Shown piece after piece: positions 38,461 through 48,843 of a stretch of 64,000 nucleotides of DNA (positions within the stretch are counted from its first letter, which is position 1; each line of letters starts with the position of its first letter). Both the position numbers and the translations under genes were made by a program. The notes under the pieces were generated by a model. The model worked only from the letters and a program-made list of their open reading frames with translations. It had not been told where the DNA came from and made no database searches. The DNA comes from Multifurca ochricompacta (lineage: Eukaryota; Basidiomycota; Agaricomycetes; Russulales; Russulaceae), in the NCBI GenBank assembly GCA_022496185.1, contig WTXG01000004.1:1054001-1118000 (forward strand), written 5' to 3'.

Positions 38461-38725
38461 TCAACTCAGACACCTCACCAGCTATTAGCCCTCAGTCACG
38501 AAAGGACGCTGAGTTGTCTCGCGACTCACGCGGTATATAAATCGATTTAAAAGAAAAAAAAAACTACATTCAGAAACCTCGACCTCCTAAGTTCATGGAC
38601 ACATAGAATAAACATTCATAGCAACGAGATGGAACGAACGACAGCAGATACAACACTAGGAATAGAGAAACATCATTTACAAAAGCAGGGAATTTCTAGT
38701 TAAGAAGTGATAGCAAGAGATAAAA

Positions 38726-39463
38726 CTAGAGTATGTCAGCTAGTTGGAGCGTGATCACCACCTTGAAGCAACCAGTGTTGCCTGGTTCCATGCGAACCAT
38801 GTGAACCAGTGAATCGGGGTGGTGCAGGTAGCAGCTGGCGAGCTGTCGAAGAAGTTCTGCCACTGGCTCGCTCGGAACGGGGGCCTGGGGAGGCCATTCG
38901 TTAGGAAAAGCTTGAGTAGGCACTGGTGCAGTGTATTGAGGAGCATAACCAAATCCACCATTTCCTTGAAGTTCCTGTCATGAAATGGTCAGACTGTCAG
39001 AGATATGTGTATATGTGAAAGAAAGAAAGAAAAAAATAGGAACGCACGGGGGTAACAACTTGTGCTTGTGCTGGAATACCTTGGGTAGCTCCTACATTGT
39101 GGTATATATATGGGGGCATGGAATTCTGTGCAAGGTATCACTGTTGAAAAGCATGACATCATATATATGAGTGCAAGCTCACAATCGACACTGGAGGGTA
39201 ATGGAACCCCATGTCAGGAGGGCCTCTGCTCATGTAGAGGGGGTCGTGGGGTTGACCTTGTGCATCCATATCTCCGACTGGCAGGGGTATTTGATTCTCA
39301 TGAATGTCACCTGAAATGGGAATGGTCTAAAGGATGAAGGGTGTCGGTGAGTGCATGCAGACAGGAGGACGCAATGACCGACTCTAGCAGTATGGGACAT
39401 ATGATCATGCGACCCAGACTGGTGAGGAACGGAGTTTGCTGGCTGTAGACTGTCATTGACCAT
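38726..39463 (-). CDS. Unknown small multi-exon protein of the inverted-repeat element, copy B
   Basis: Inverted copy of the gene at 32392. Exons give MVNDSLQPANSVPHQSGSHD, GDIHENQIPLPVGDMDAQGQ and PLYMSRGPPDMGFHYPPVSI. The last exon retains FQGNGGFGYAPQYTAPVPTQ and ends VVITLQLADIL. The last intron contains a GAAA/TTTC repeat of about three units. Frame is open in the last exon; earlier joins are inferred from the copies. Confidence 0.55.
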
Positions 39464-39683
39464 CTGGAGCTTGAGGAAGAGAACTTCTGCTCGTTTGTGT
39501 CATCTCCTCCTTTTCAATGTTTTTATAGTAAAAGGTGGAAGAGAAGTAATGGGAGGCTCTGACCCAATACGGATCCGAGAAGCTGGCGCCGGACCTGTAT
39601 TGGAGGAAGTGGAGGAAAGAAATTTCGAATTTCATACCTTCCGACAACGGCGGAGGGCGAGTCTCCGACTCACACTTGCAACT

Positions 39684-40872
39684 AACACTTTTTTTTTTTT
39701 TTTGAACTCGGAACTCGAGTTTTCTCTTACCCTCCCCGCTCCCACCCTCCCTGCTCCGCCCCCAGTGACTGCCACACAGGATCCGGCCCTGGTCGAGACA
39801 CTTTCCAAGCTCTCTGAGATGGTTGCGGTACTCTCTACCAAGGTAGACACCCTCTCTGCTAGCCCCAGGCCAGCACCCCCCCCCTCCCAGGCCCCCCCTC
39901 CTGCAGCAAAGCTCTCTGCCCCAGCCAAGAAACCCTCTGCCCCGGCCGAGCCCCCTGCCCCCTCCCATGCCCCTCCTCCTCATGCCCCTCCTCCTGCTCC
40001 CTCTTCCTTAGCCCCCTCCTTTGCCCAGGTGACTCGGAAGGCCGCAAGGCCTTCTGTGGTCATCTCTGTCACCCGCCAGGCTGGTGGGACCCCCACAGAG
40101 GCTCTCAAGAAGTCTCCTCTGGTGGTGGTGTCCCACCTTAACTCTGCTCTCACCGCTGCTGGCCACCAAGTCCAGCTGTCCGCCACGTGGTGGACTGCCA
40201 AGGCCAACTTGGTCCTCACAGCCGGCCCTGATATCACAGAGGCCAACCTCCTCAACGCTCAGCCCCTCCTCACCCAGTCTCTGGGTTCATTCCTCTCAGC
40301 AACTTCCCAGCCCCTGCCCACCACCTCCCGCCTCAATGTCAAGTGGTCCCGTGTGACTGTCAATGGCCTCCCCACAGGGGTCACTGAGAGCAGTGGGGCC
40401 TTCACCCCCATGTCCTGCCATGAAGCGCTTGGCAAGGACAACCCCATCTACCGGGGCCTCAAGGTAACCAATCTTCCTTCCTGGGTGCACGCCCCCTCCT
40501 CCTACCCTCCTGGTTCACACTCGTCAGTTGTTTTGGCCTTCGAGGACCCAACTGGTGCTGTCCTCAAGCACCTCTTGTATTGGCGGACCCTGTATGCTTT
40601 TGGGCACATGTGCCAGGTGCGTCAGTGGAAGCCTAAGCCTTCTGTTCCTTTGACCGCTGTTGCAGACCCTCCTCCTTCCACTGGTGCTGCTTAGGGGGCC
40701 CCTTCTCTTCCTGGTTTTCTGTTTTTCCCTGTGTGGGTTTTTTCCTCCTGCATTCCCTCCTACTTGTTATCTAGTACATTTGTAGTACATCTGTTCTTAG
40801 ATAGCTGCGCACTTAGGCAAGGCCTTGACGCGTGTTATAAACTCGATTCCAAAATAAAAATAAAAATAAAGT
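39684..40872 (+). mobile_element. ORF1-only Tad1-like LINE derivative
   Basis: A LINE ORF1-like frame is followed directly by a 3' untranslated tail (AGGCAAGGCCTTGACGCG, AAACTCGATTCC) and an AAATA-repeat tail at 40852-40870. No reverse transcriptase ORF2 lies between. The left end is a run of 15 T followed by GAACTCGG, resembling the reverse complement of a LINE tail, so the 5' junction may itself be another truncated insertion. It lies directly against the displaced ALG12 fragment. Confidence 0.65.
39700..40694 (+). pseudogene. LINE ORF1 protein (gag-like, RRM-type), 5'-truncated
   Basis: About 330 residues in one open frame. Begins with Pro-rich sequence, then a short heptad-type segment (ALVETLSKLSEMVAVLSTKV), a Pro/Ala-rich linker, SPLVVVSHLNSALTAAGHQV, and a fold typical of LINE ORF1 proteins: RLNVKWSRVTVNGLPTGV, YRGLKVTNLPSWVHAP, VVLAFEDPTGAVLKHLLYWR, LYAFGHMCQVRQWKP. 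ORF1 proteins bind the element RNA. No CCHC knuckle is seen at the C-terminus, which ends PPPSTGAA. There is no convincing own start; the open frame runs back to 39456 only through unrelated sequence. Confidence 0.65.
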
Positions 40873-41352
40873 GTATGGTTATGATTATCATCTGCAAGTA
40901 CAGGGTAACAGAATAGAGAGGAACACATTAGCATGCACTTCTTTTTTTTTCGCACTTCACTCCGTACCCCTCTCAAAAATCCACAACTTATCCTCCTTCA
41001 TCCCCAGGACGTCCCACAGTCCCTTCAATCCCTTCTCTCTCACAACGCCTGGCACATCCCTCAGAACCTTCCACCCCGCGAACCTGTCTATCACCTCGAC
41101 GATCTCCCATCGGCCGGCCGGCAGGGCGTGTCTGCTCTCCGCGATCATGTGGGTAAATGGCGAATCGTATGCGACGTCAACGGGTGTGAGATTCTGAGTC
41201 TTGTTTGTAGACCCATCGGTAGGAAACGGAGGTGGCTGGAGGGAGAGTGCCCACCCGAGACCAGTACGGCAGCGCATGCGTGTGGAGGAAGAGCGAGGCG
41301 CCGCTTTGGGTGGCAAGGTTGGAGATATGAACATGCACTGTCGTTGGGCGTT
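40868..41352 (-). pseudogene. Displaced copy of the ALG12 last exon and 3' flank
   Basis: Near-identical, on the opposite strand, to about 58027-58500 of the intact ALG12 gene. It starts inside the last intron (GAACGCCCA) and covers the whole last exon; shared blocks include DVAYDSPFTH, EIVEVID and VREKGLKGLWDVL. It runs into the downstream flank. Because intron sequence is included, this is a DNA-level duplication rather than a retrocopy. It cannot encode a working transferase because the membrane and HKE regions are absent. At its end the LINE tail of 39684-40872 joins directly to TGTATGGTTATGATTATCAT of the flank. Confidence 0.88.
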
Positions 41353-41359
41353 CTGAAGC

Positions 41360-42256
41360 CAGGCAATAAAGACAGAGAAGTGAAGATAGAGAGATGAGGT
41401 GAAAACCTGGCAATAAATACGGGGAGGAGACAGAGAGGTAATGAAACTACTAGCACATTTAGATTATAAAATCGTAAATGCAGTTCGACCAGGAATGGCG
41501 ATACTACATATAATTTTCTCCTCTGCTTTGGTTGTTATAGCTCGTGCTATACACACATATATATATTATGAGAGATTTTCCATCGACTTTGAACGACTGT
41601 CCCAAATTATGTACACATTGAACACGGACGCTGGGGGAAGGAGCGTATTCAGGCAAAAATCAACAAGATGAAGGAACATAGACAATTTATAAAAGTCATA
41701 ATGGGTGGTTCTGTGCCATAATGCCAGATAAGAGACAAATTGTTCAACTTTTGTCCTATAACCCATTTTTTTTGGGGGGGGCGGAGGGATGGGCTTAATG
41801 AGCATCGTCAGATGGAACTAGTATGAAAGTATCCATTCTTTATCTTTTTCTCTTCGGAAGTGAGTTTCCCATGCGAACTGCTGATGATGTTGATGAGCAG
41901 ATAGATGTGCGCGGTTTTCGCGAAGACCATACATACAGCTTAAAGCGCGGTTTTTGAGGTTTTGTCCTTTGTGGTTCATTTAACTCGACAGTCGACATGG
42001 TATGGGTTTGGCTGATGATGCTCAACACCATTTCTTTCTACGGCCGTCATGATATTCGTTGGTTGAGGGTAATATGATAGACTGCTTGTCACCGCAGTTG
42101 TGCAGGCGCTCAATGCAAGCTGCACGGGTGACATAGCACCGTCGTAACGCGTCGTTCAATCCTTCTGCGTTTGTTCGTACTCCGCTAAGTACCTTCATCA
42201 TCATCCTTCACGGGTGCTCATGACAAGTCAAATACAACAAGGTGTAAAAGTGTCCA
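41360..42256. other. Repeat-region spacer, no feature seen
   Basis: No open frame with recognisable content. A small G-run lies near 41770-41780. Confidence 0.4.
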
Positions 42257-42795
42257 TCACGCCCCGTGATGGACAAAATTTACCCATCTTTCAAGAGTTA
42301 TTCCCTGTTTCTTCCGGAGCCCCCATATCGCATCACAGAGAGTCCTTGCAGACTTCTTACACAAAGATTTGTCGTTGTCCTCTCTATTGGACGAGAATAA
42401 GTTCCCATAGAAAAGCGTGGACAGATCGGTGTCATCCAAGTCTGCCATCGCCCACATCGTACCGACCACACTGCAGAACCCACAGTACTGCATTGCGGCG
42501 GTCAGATGCAACATTTCGTCAGGATTCTTCAAGTTCGTCAGTTCAGCGGTATGGCAAGCTGCGAGGAACATGAACTCCGCGATAGGGTGTTCGAGTCGAG
42601 AGCGAATGATGTCGAGCAGAGTGAGCTGATCGCTGTGGAGTTTTAAATGATGTATCGAACGGATTATTCGCTTCCAACTGGCTGTGGCACGCGAAATGAA
42701 CCAAGTTGTGTTCTCGAAGTCCTTGCATCACAGTGGCTCGTGTCGCCTTCCCTGAAACGAGATCAGTTATCTGAACCTCGAGGCCACCTTACTCT
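42257..42795 (-). pseudogene. CHAT-domain (caspase-like) protein fragment
   Basis: CHAT peptidase-like proteins are common in agaricomycetes, usually after TPR repeats. The fragment reads MQGLREHNLVHFACHSQLEA (His of the dyad), then DQLTLLDIIRSRLEHPI, FMFLAACHTAELTNL (Cys of the dyad), DEMLHLTAAMQYCGF, VVGTMWAMADLDD and the natural-looking end LERWVNFVHHGA plus stop. One extra base in the A-run after FDTSFK (about 42643-42646) shifts the frame, so even this piece is broken. The 5' part (TPR region) is gone; the fragment ends where the inverted-repeat element at 42796 begins. Confidence 0.78.
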
Positions 42796-43074
42796 CCTCC
42801 ACCGCTGACATCCCTTAAGTGGTAATATTGTCGCACAACATCCTTAAAGTGGTAATCTTGTCACACAACTGTGATTTGTCATAATATTTATTTTAAAAAG
42901 GGAGTTATTGTTGAATATTTATATTAAAAAGGAAAGTTAACAAAATAAATATCATTACAAATCAGTTGGAATAAGATCAGATAAGGATTAGATAAGAACT
43001 TTGGTGTTCTCGCGCGTTCTCACTACTCTATGTCTAGTTATTGACTTTCATTGTGTATCATGTGTTCTCATCAG

Positions 43075-43480
43075 AATGTGTGAGGTCTGGAATGTTATTG
43101 CCCATTGCATGGACAGGAGGAGGGAAAATGTTAAGCATTTTCACTATTAGGTTTTTTTATTTTTGAAATCAATTTTATTTACACTTCAGGACCTTGCCCA
43201 AATCACACAGCTACTACCAGTACATAATAACTACTGTTGTGAACATGAGAGAAGGGTGGAAACCACCATGTGCAAAACCTCTTGGTAGACGGAAACAAGA
43301 GAGATGGTGTGTAATAGAGGAGTGGAGAGGGGAAGAGAGCCTGTGTGTTGGAGAAGAAAGGTGAACTTACCCATACTACCCAATGTCACCAACTCAGACT
43401 TAATCCAGATCGCTAGGTCATCTCACCAAAGGAGGCCTTGTGAAAGCCCGCGTGTCCTGGATGAAGGTGAGGGGGGTGAG
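43075..43480 (-). mobile_element. Second copy of the truncated LINE 3' fragment
   Basis: Shares TTGCATGGACAGGAGGAGGG, the AATCAATTTTATT tail next to a T-rich run, GAACTTACCCATAC and GCCTTGTGAAAGCCCGCGT with 31660-31980. Same orientation (minus), diverged, no open frame. Confidence 0.6.
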
Positions 43481-43904
43481 GTCGTCGCATGAGCAGAGCC
43501 GGTTTCTCACTATTGGGTTGAAAACGTTGCCTACATGTCACATGACTTTGATTTGTAATGATGTTTTGTTGATCAACAATGACTTTCCTTTTTAAATTAA
43601 TATTTAACGATAACTTCCCTTTTATATGGCAACAGGGACCGGCCAGCTCAGTTGCCGCGACAATGCCGCGATTTGTAAGCAGCTGAGTGAGAAAGACGAC
43701 TGAGGACCTCAGAGACTCTATTTTTTTCACTGTTTGTATTGATGTTTGTTTGGAAAGACTGTAAGTTGTTCTCCTCATATTCAGTGTAGAGAGGGTGATA
43801 AAGCAATGGATGGGGGCATTTCTTGAATGGGATGGATTCTTGGGGCTATTTTACAGCCCCTTTAAGTGTACAATACTTGACAATCTACATGAGGGATCAA
43901 GACA

Positions 43905-45300
43905 GCAGTAGTGAATGCCAGGGATAACCCTGGGGTGCCTTCATTGGTACCCATACTTGTACCCGTACCCGCGTACGGGTAAACCTGTGGGTTACCTGTG
44001 TAAATGCGTGTAGGAGACTATATAGCGAATAGCTCAGTCTTTGTAGTAGAAGACTGAGGTTCTAATAAATGATTAAACGCGTATAAAGTTATTGGTCCGG
44101 GCCGGCATCTTATCCGTGCTGGCTGCTATTCCAACAATGCGTGCAAGTTCTTTACTTGCATCGCGCATTTCAGATATCTGGCCCGGGCCTTCCCAGACCA
44201 AGAAGATACACGATGTGTTCATTTGTGGCTGCTTAAGATCCCTCAATAACTCTTGTTTTATGTTTGGAAGATTAAGATAATTCAATATTCCATTATTATT
44301 TTATTATTCTGGTTTCAACTTTATACAAGTGCAACTAAAATCCACCCCAATATACAGAGATGATTAGATAGGATGTAATAGAACATTGATGAAAAACCTG
44401 TCAGATAACCACACAGAATGCAAAATAAATTGATGGGTGCATAGTTAATGATAGGGGGAACCCCTCTATATTTGTTTTGATACCCAGGTTACCCATAAAA
44501 TGAAACGCGTGCAAGTTCTTTACTTGCGTTGCACATTTCAGACAATCGGCCCGGGCCATCCCAGTCTAGGAGATACGTACTTGGATACAATGTGTTCATT
44601 TATGGCTACTGAAGATCCCTCAAAAATTGTTGTTTTACATTCAGAAGATTAAATTTATTCTTTATTTACATTATTATTTTATTATTCTGGTTTCATTTCA
44701 TACAAGTGCGGCTGTCCTAGTCCCTGGATGCACATTTCTACGCATTTAAGTCAACCTTCCTTAATAGGAAGGAGATCAGACAATATGCTGGTCTATGCGA
44801 TGCAATATAGTCGCTGCCCCATGCAGCTTGTAGATACACGCGGGCCTTGTTTCAGTAAAATAAATTGATAATTAGATTATAGAATAGTCGTAAGTAGTCT
44901 AGAGTGTATTTTAGATAGTGCCAGACCGGCATAATTGATCACATGTTAATAAAATAGATGCATCATGATTTCCAAGAAAATGGATCACTGATAACACTTT
45001 TATTTTACATTGCACTGTTGATCTGCTTTGATATTTTGTAAGATAACACTAGAACATCTTTAAAGATACCCTGTAGCATACATCAGACGATATCTTGTCC
45101 TTTTGGGGCTGCAGATCTGTTTTATCTTGGAAATTCTACTGATCTTGTCAATGCATAATGGGCACCTGTACCTGCCAAACCCGCCACACGGGTACGGGTT
45201 TCCACGGGTTGGGAGCTGTATACCTGTACCCGTACCCAGCAAAACACATGGTGCTTACTCGCGCGGGTATGAAAACCCTTGGTGATCTCTAATCACAAGG
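43905..45300. repeat. Nested ~1.4 kb dispersed repeat, copy 2 (inverted)
   Basis: Reverse-complement relative of 34243-35680. Matching landmarks are the GGGTACGGGT-rich ends, GGCCCGGGCC near 44181 and 44550, AGCTTGTAGATACACGCG near 44825 and ATAGTGCCAGACCGGC near 44920. Copies are similar in length. Confidence 0.65.
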
Positions 45301-45796
45301 GTCCTTGATTCATTCCATTGACTCCCCAGCCCTCTAATGATGGCCCAGGCCATTCTTGCCAAACAATTAATGTGTATTGCTCCTATTCCTACTTACTCTT
45401 TGGTGTTTTAATCACTAGCTGTTCCATTCCTTTTTTCTGTTCCTAACAAACACACTCAGTTCATCTTACCAACTACTTTAGGTACTATTCATTTAGTTTT
45501 TTTAATCCGGTTTTCTTAATATGGCCTTGGACACGGCCTGCTCTCCTTTTCATCTGCACAACTTTATTCTACAGCCTCAATGATCATAATCATTGTCTTC
45601 GTTTTCTGACTGTGACGAAAAATATTCCAAAGTAAAAAAGAAGAGTTCTCGAGGTCCTTGATTGCCTTTCGCACCCAGCTGCTTACAAATCGCGGCACAA
45701 ACCGAGAAAACGAGCTGGCCGGTCCCTGTTGCCATACTTTTAAAATAAATATTATTACAAATCACAGTCGTGTGGCAATATTACCACTTTAGGGAT

Positions 45797-46017
45797 GTCA
45801 GCGGTGGGGGAGAAGTGGGTCACTCAGTACATACGTCATTAGACTTTTCTCTTCTCTTATCTCTTACTTATTTAAACCGTAGCACTCGAGTCCTTGTCCT
45901 ACAGTTTCGAGCTCTTGTGCATACAAAATCTTAGGTACTCAGGAACCGTATCTACGCTTTAACATCTAAACACCTGAACTCCATCGATAAACTCGACAAT
46001 TGACTTATAACGTAACA
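45797..46017. mobile_element. LTR-like sequence (TG...CA), related to 62011-62258
   Basis: Begins TGTCAGCGG and ends ACGTAACA. It shares the order TTATTTAAACCG, GCTCTTGT, TAACACCTGAACT-like and CGATAA with 62011-62258. No internal retrotransposon genes flank it, so it is probably a solo LTR. Boundaries are uncertain because the left end overlaps the inverted repeat of the 3.0 kb segment. Confidence 0.45.
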
Positions 46018-46135
46018 GGTACGTTACGTTACGATAAGTGGTTGTGCGATTACTTCTTGATTATTTTCCTTTCTCCCCTTTCTCTCTTGTTCGCGCCCTT
46101 TCTACACCGTTCCATTTTCTTCACTCGTCATCGCA

Positions 46136-46542
46136 AAGGCAGCGTCCTCAACGCTTTACCCGTTTTCCTCTATCGTTCCTCGTATGACATCGCTATTCAT
46201 GAACAGTATAAGTACAGTAGAGACCCAGCTCTAAGAGACCTCAGTTTTGAGCTCTCTGTATTTATAGGCTTACCTGACTCACGAACTCAGGTCCTTTTCT
46301 TGCTTTTGCTTTGCGTGCCTAAGCGTTGTCTCACCCTTGAAACTGTCGAACTATCTTTGACCTCGAACCTCACGCAGAACGGTCAGCCACCGTAGATACA
46401 AGAGCTCAAGACTGGATGGAGTCTTCGAGCTAAGTTCCTACAGTATTTATACAGTCCAGAAAGAACAATATCAATCGAACGAACAAGAACATGATAGAAT
46501 GATAGAGAAAGCAAAAGAGGCGTTGAGGACGCTGCCTTGTTG
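46136..46542. repeat. ~0.4 kb segment with 19-bp inverted repeat ends (MITE-like)
   Basis: AAGGCAGCGTCCTCAACGC at the left and its exact reverse complement at the right. Weaker inverted similarity extends about 40 bp outward. No target duplication is evident, so it may be part of a larger palindromic structure rather than a MITE. Confidence 0.5.
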
Positions 46543-47144
46543 TGAGTGAGAGTGGAAGAAAAAAGGAATTTATCGTACAGTTAACAGTTAACATTTACTA
46601 AGCATTCGTGCAGCCACGCAGGGGGCGACAAAACAAAGCCGAGGCAAATCACGACCCTTGCTATTTCTTAAAACATTACCAGTTCGTTCGATCTCGTATA
46701 AAGAGGTTGGCAAAAATCCATGTAAAGATCAATGGATAGAAAATGATTTCGCGAATCCGTTATCTCTTTTTTCAAAGTCGATTTAATGTCAAACTGTTTT
46801 AACTTCAATTATCCACGCGTTGATTGTTGTTCACACATCGGTCAAGCTTGACCGCCGGCTCATGTGAAAACTCGGAAACGACTGGGGGAGAACATGATGA
46901 TCTTATCTTCCTTTTCCTAATCATTAATAGGATAAGGGCGTGGAGTGTGGAACTGACTCGTTCGCGTGGGAGAAACGAATATCATCAAAGAAGCCAGAGA
47001 ACAGAGAACAGCAAAGACAACCCGGCACGACTCGCAGCCTTTTTGGTTGCATTAAATTAAAACCACATATACATAGCAGTCGTGGATACAAAATTACAAC
47101 ATTCGCTTAGGTCTTCAATAAGAAATACATATCCTTCGGATTGA
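46543..47144. other. Spacer before the chitinase 3' end
   Basis: No coding sequence with recognisable content; contains the chitinase 3' flank. Confidence 0.4.
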
Positions 47145-48843
47145 TTAGAGGCGGAACAAGCGTGAATTCAACTTGCGTCGCGCTGATGGGGGTGCTGATA
47201 CCGGTGTTGGTGCTGGTGGATTTTTAATGACGACCGACTTCCCAATCCTAGTCGGCACAGTGACTAGGACGGGTGCGGCCGTGTCCGTGCTGGTACTACT
47301 ATCACTCCCAGTGGCAGTAGCGATCGTTTGCGTGTCGAACTGAGAAGAGGAGAATGAGATTCGTGGCGAGGCGCCTGCGGAAAGTGACTCTTTTATCGCC
47401 TCGTGGAAATTATTATTGGCTATGCAAATGTTGCAAGTCACGAACGTTAAGTATGTGTCATCTGGACAGAGGTACGCTCGGACTTCACTGACCGACGGCT
47501 AGGGACGCTTCCCAGAGCATGATCCCACCAAATGATGACCAAGTTTTCTGTGCCTGCCTTCCGTAATTGGCCAAAGTGGCAGCATCCACATATCCCGTCC
47601 CTGCCGCGTCCTTGCTTGCAGGTGCGCCAATATAGACCTTGATATTTTTGTTGGCAGACGTGGTCTTCGCCCAATGGTCCCTGCCTCGCGTTAAGCACAA
47701 TGCACGCGGCGGTACATAAGCATCAGCCGCTCCACTTACCATGTGGCGAAGTTGTATTCCTGGGAAAAAAAAATATCATGAGTCACGTGTATAAAAATCG
47801 AAGAAGTTCTCCCAAAAGCCTACCTTTGGCTGGTCAAGACCGCAAAAGTTATTATCTGCAGCAGACGACCAGTCAGTAAACGGAGGACCAAGGGAAGTAA
47901 AAAAAAAAGGGAGCGGCAGCGTACAGAATTGGACGTAAACGGCGTCGAATGGCGCGGCATTAAGCGCCGCGCCAATATTCGCATCCGGGAATGGACACTG
48001 AGGCGCAGCGGTGACATAGAATCGTTTACTGAAACCTTTAGCGTGCGCGCGGATCTGGTTGACGAACGCGGCATAGCCACTAGGCGCTCCTTGCTCAATA
48101 TCCAAATCGACACTGAACACGATGCCAATCGTTTGACAAAAATTATGAGACGGAGCAACGGGAACCGCACGCACCCGTCGAGCACAGCATTTCCGAAAGG
48201 TCGTGGAGCACCAGAGCCACCCAAAAAGGAATTCCATATCTTATCCGCAAATGCTTGGGCCTGCGAGTCTGAAGAGAAGCCAGGCCTTGAGTCTGCGCCG
48301 CCGAGACTCAGGGTAACAATCTTCCCGTTCTTCTGACATGCCTTGATCTGCGGGGCCATGAAAGAGCAGTCTGCGAGATTGGTCCCACTGAAGACCGGAC
48401 CGCCGGATGAGCTGCAGGTCTTTGGGCTTTGTGAGCATAGCCAGTGTAATAATTGTGAGAAAGGTTCATACGTTAGCCAGATTGATCTCAGGTTCGCCGC
48501 CCGCACCACGGAAGACGTCTAGGAATGCGATAATGATGTTGTCTATGGTGTCGTCTTGACAGTAAGCGGAGATATCCTTCTGTTTTCCTGAACCATCCTG
48601 TCCCCAATAACTTGTTTGTCGTCAGAGTTAGTCAGTGGTTTGCCAGAAAGAGCGATGCCAACATACACAGCAAGCTATATTGAGAATAAGTGGGCACACT
48701 CAAAAAAAAAAGAAAACGAGGGTGAAGCAACTCACGTTGTCGTTTCTCGTGATATCATATACAGCCGTAACATTTTGGATCATAAGAAAGACAGATACAA
48801 CAAGAGCCAGAAAGCGCGAAACATAAATGCCTGCGTGCGCCAT
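47145..48843 (-). CDS. Secreted class III-type chitinase (GH18)
   Basis: Endo-cleaves chitin with retention, probably in wall remodelling or nutrition. The start at 48843 gives [20 protein letters not shown], a signal peptide. Mature domain blocks, joined across inferred introns: [45 protein letters not shown], then [10 protein letters not shown] with the catalytic Glu at the end of the DxxDxDxE signature, [41 protein letters not shown] and [12 protein letters not shown]. The very short exon LAV is set by a GTATGT donor at about 48655. The C-terminus is a Ser/Thr/Pro tail ending [10 protein letters not shown] with no chitin-binding module. Key residues are present and no frameshift is needed. 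Confidence 0.9.

Larger units (their letters stand above)
32262..39596 (+). mobile_element. Long-inverted-repeat element, copy 1 (with nested insertions)
   Basis: About 0.8 kb at the left end (gene copy A, plus) recurs inverted at the right end (gene copy B, minus). The interior matches the interior of copy 2 (59066-63722) in the opposite orientation. Left flank sequence of A matches the D end of copy 2, and flank of B matches the C end, so the two elements are collinear with distinct left and right termini. Without the 2.87 kb hAT-like insert it would be about 4.5 kb, the same as copy 2. Limits are where homology to copy 2 stops by eye; no target duplication was identified. No transposase recognised. 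Confidence 0.62.
42796..45812. mobile_element. ~3.0 kb segment bounded by inverted repeats, with nested repeats
   Basis: Left end ACCGCTGACATCCC, T, AAGTGGTAATATTG and right end (reverse complement) ACCGCTGACATCCC, T, AAAGTGGTAATATTG match, and the similarity continues through a GTGATTTGT...ATAATATTTATTTTAAAA stretch. Inside lie a LINE fragment and the second copy of the 1.4 kb repeat. No transposase is seen. The right terminus overlaps an LTR-like sequence, so the ends may be borrowed from an LTR rather than true transposon termini. Confidence 0.55.

Noticed and set aside
39456..40694. A single 412-residue gene
   Set aside because: The first ~80 codons run through the inverted-repeat element and a T-run; only the later part is LINE ORF1.
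42022..42204. Extension of the CHAT gene at its 3' end
   Set aside because: The CHAT frame already ends naturally at LERWVNFVHHGA; the further frame shows no similarity to the family.
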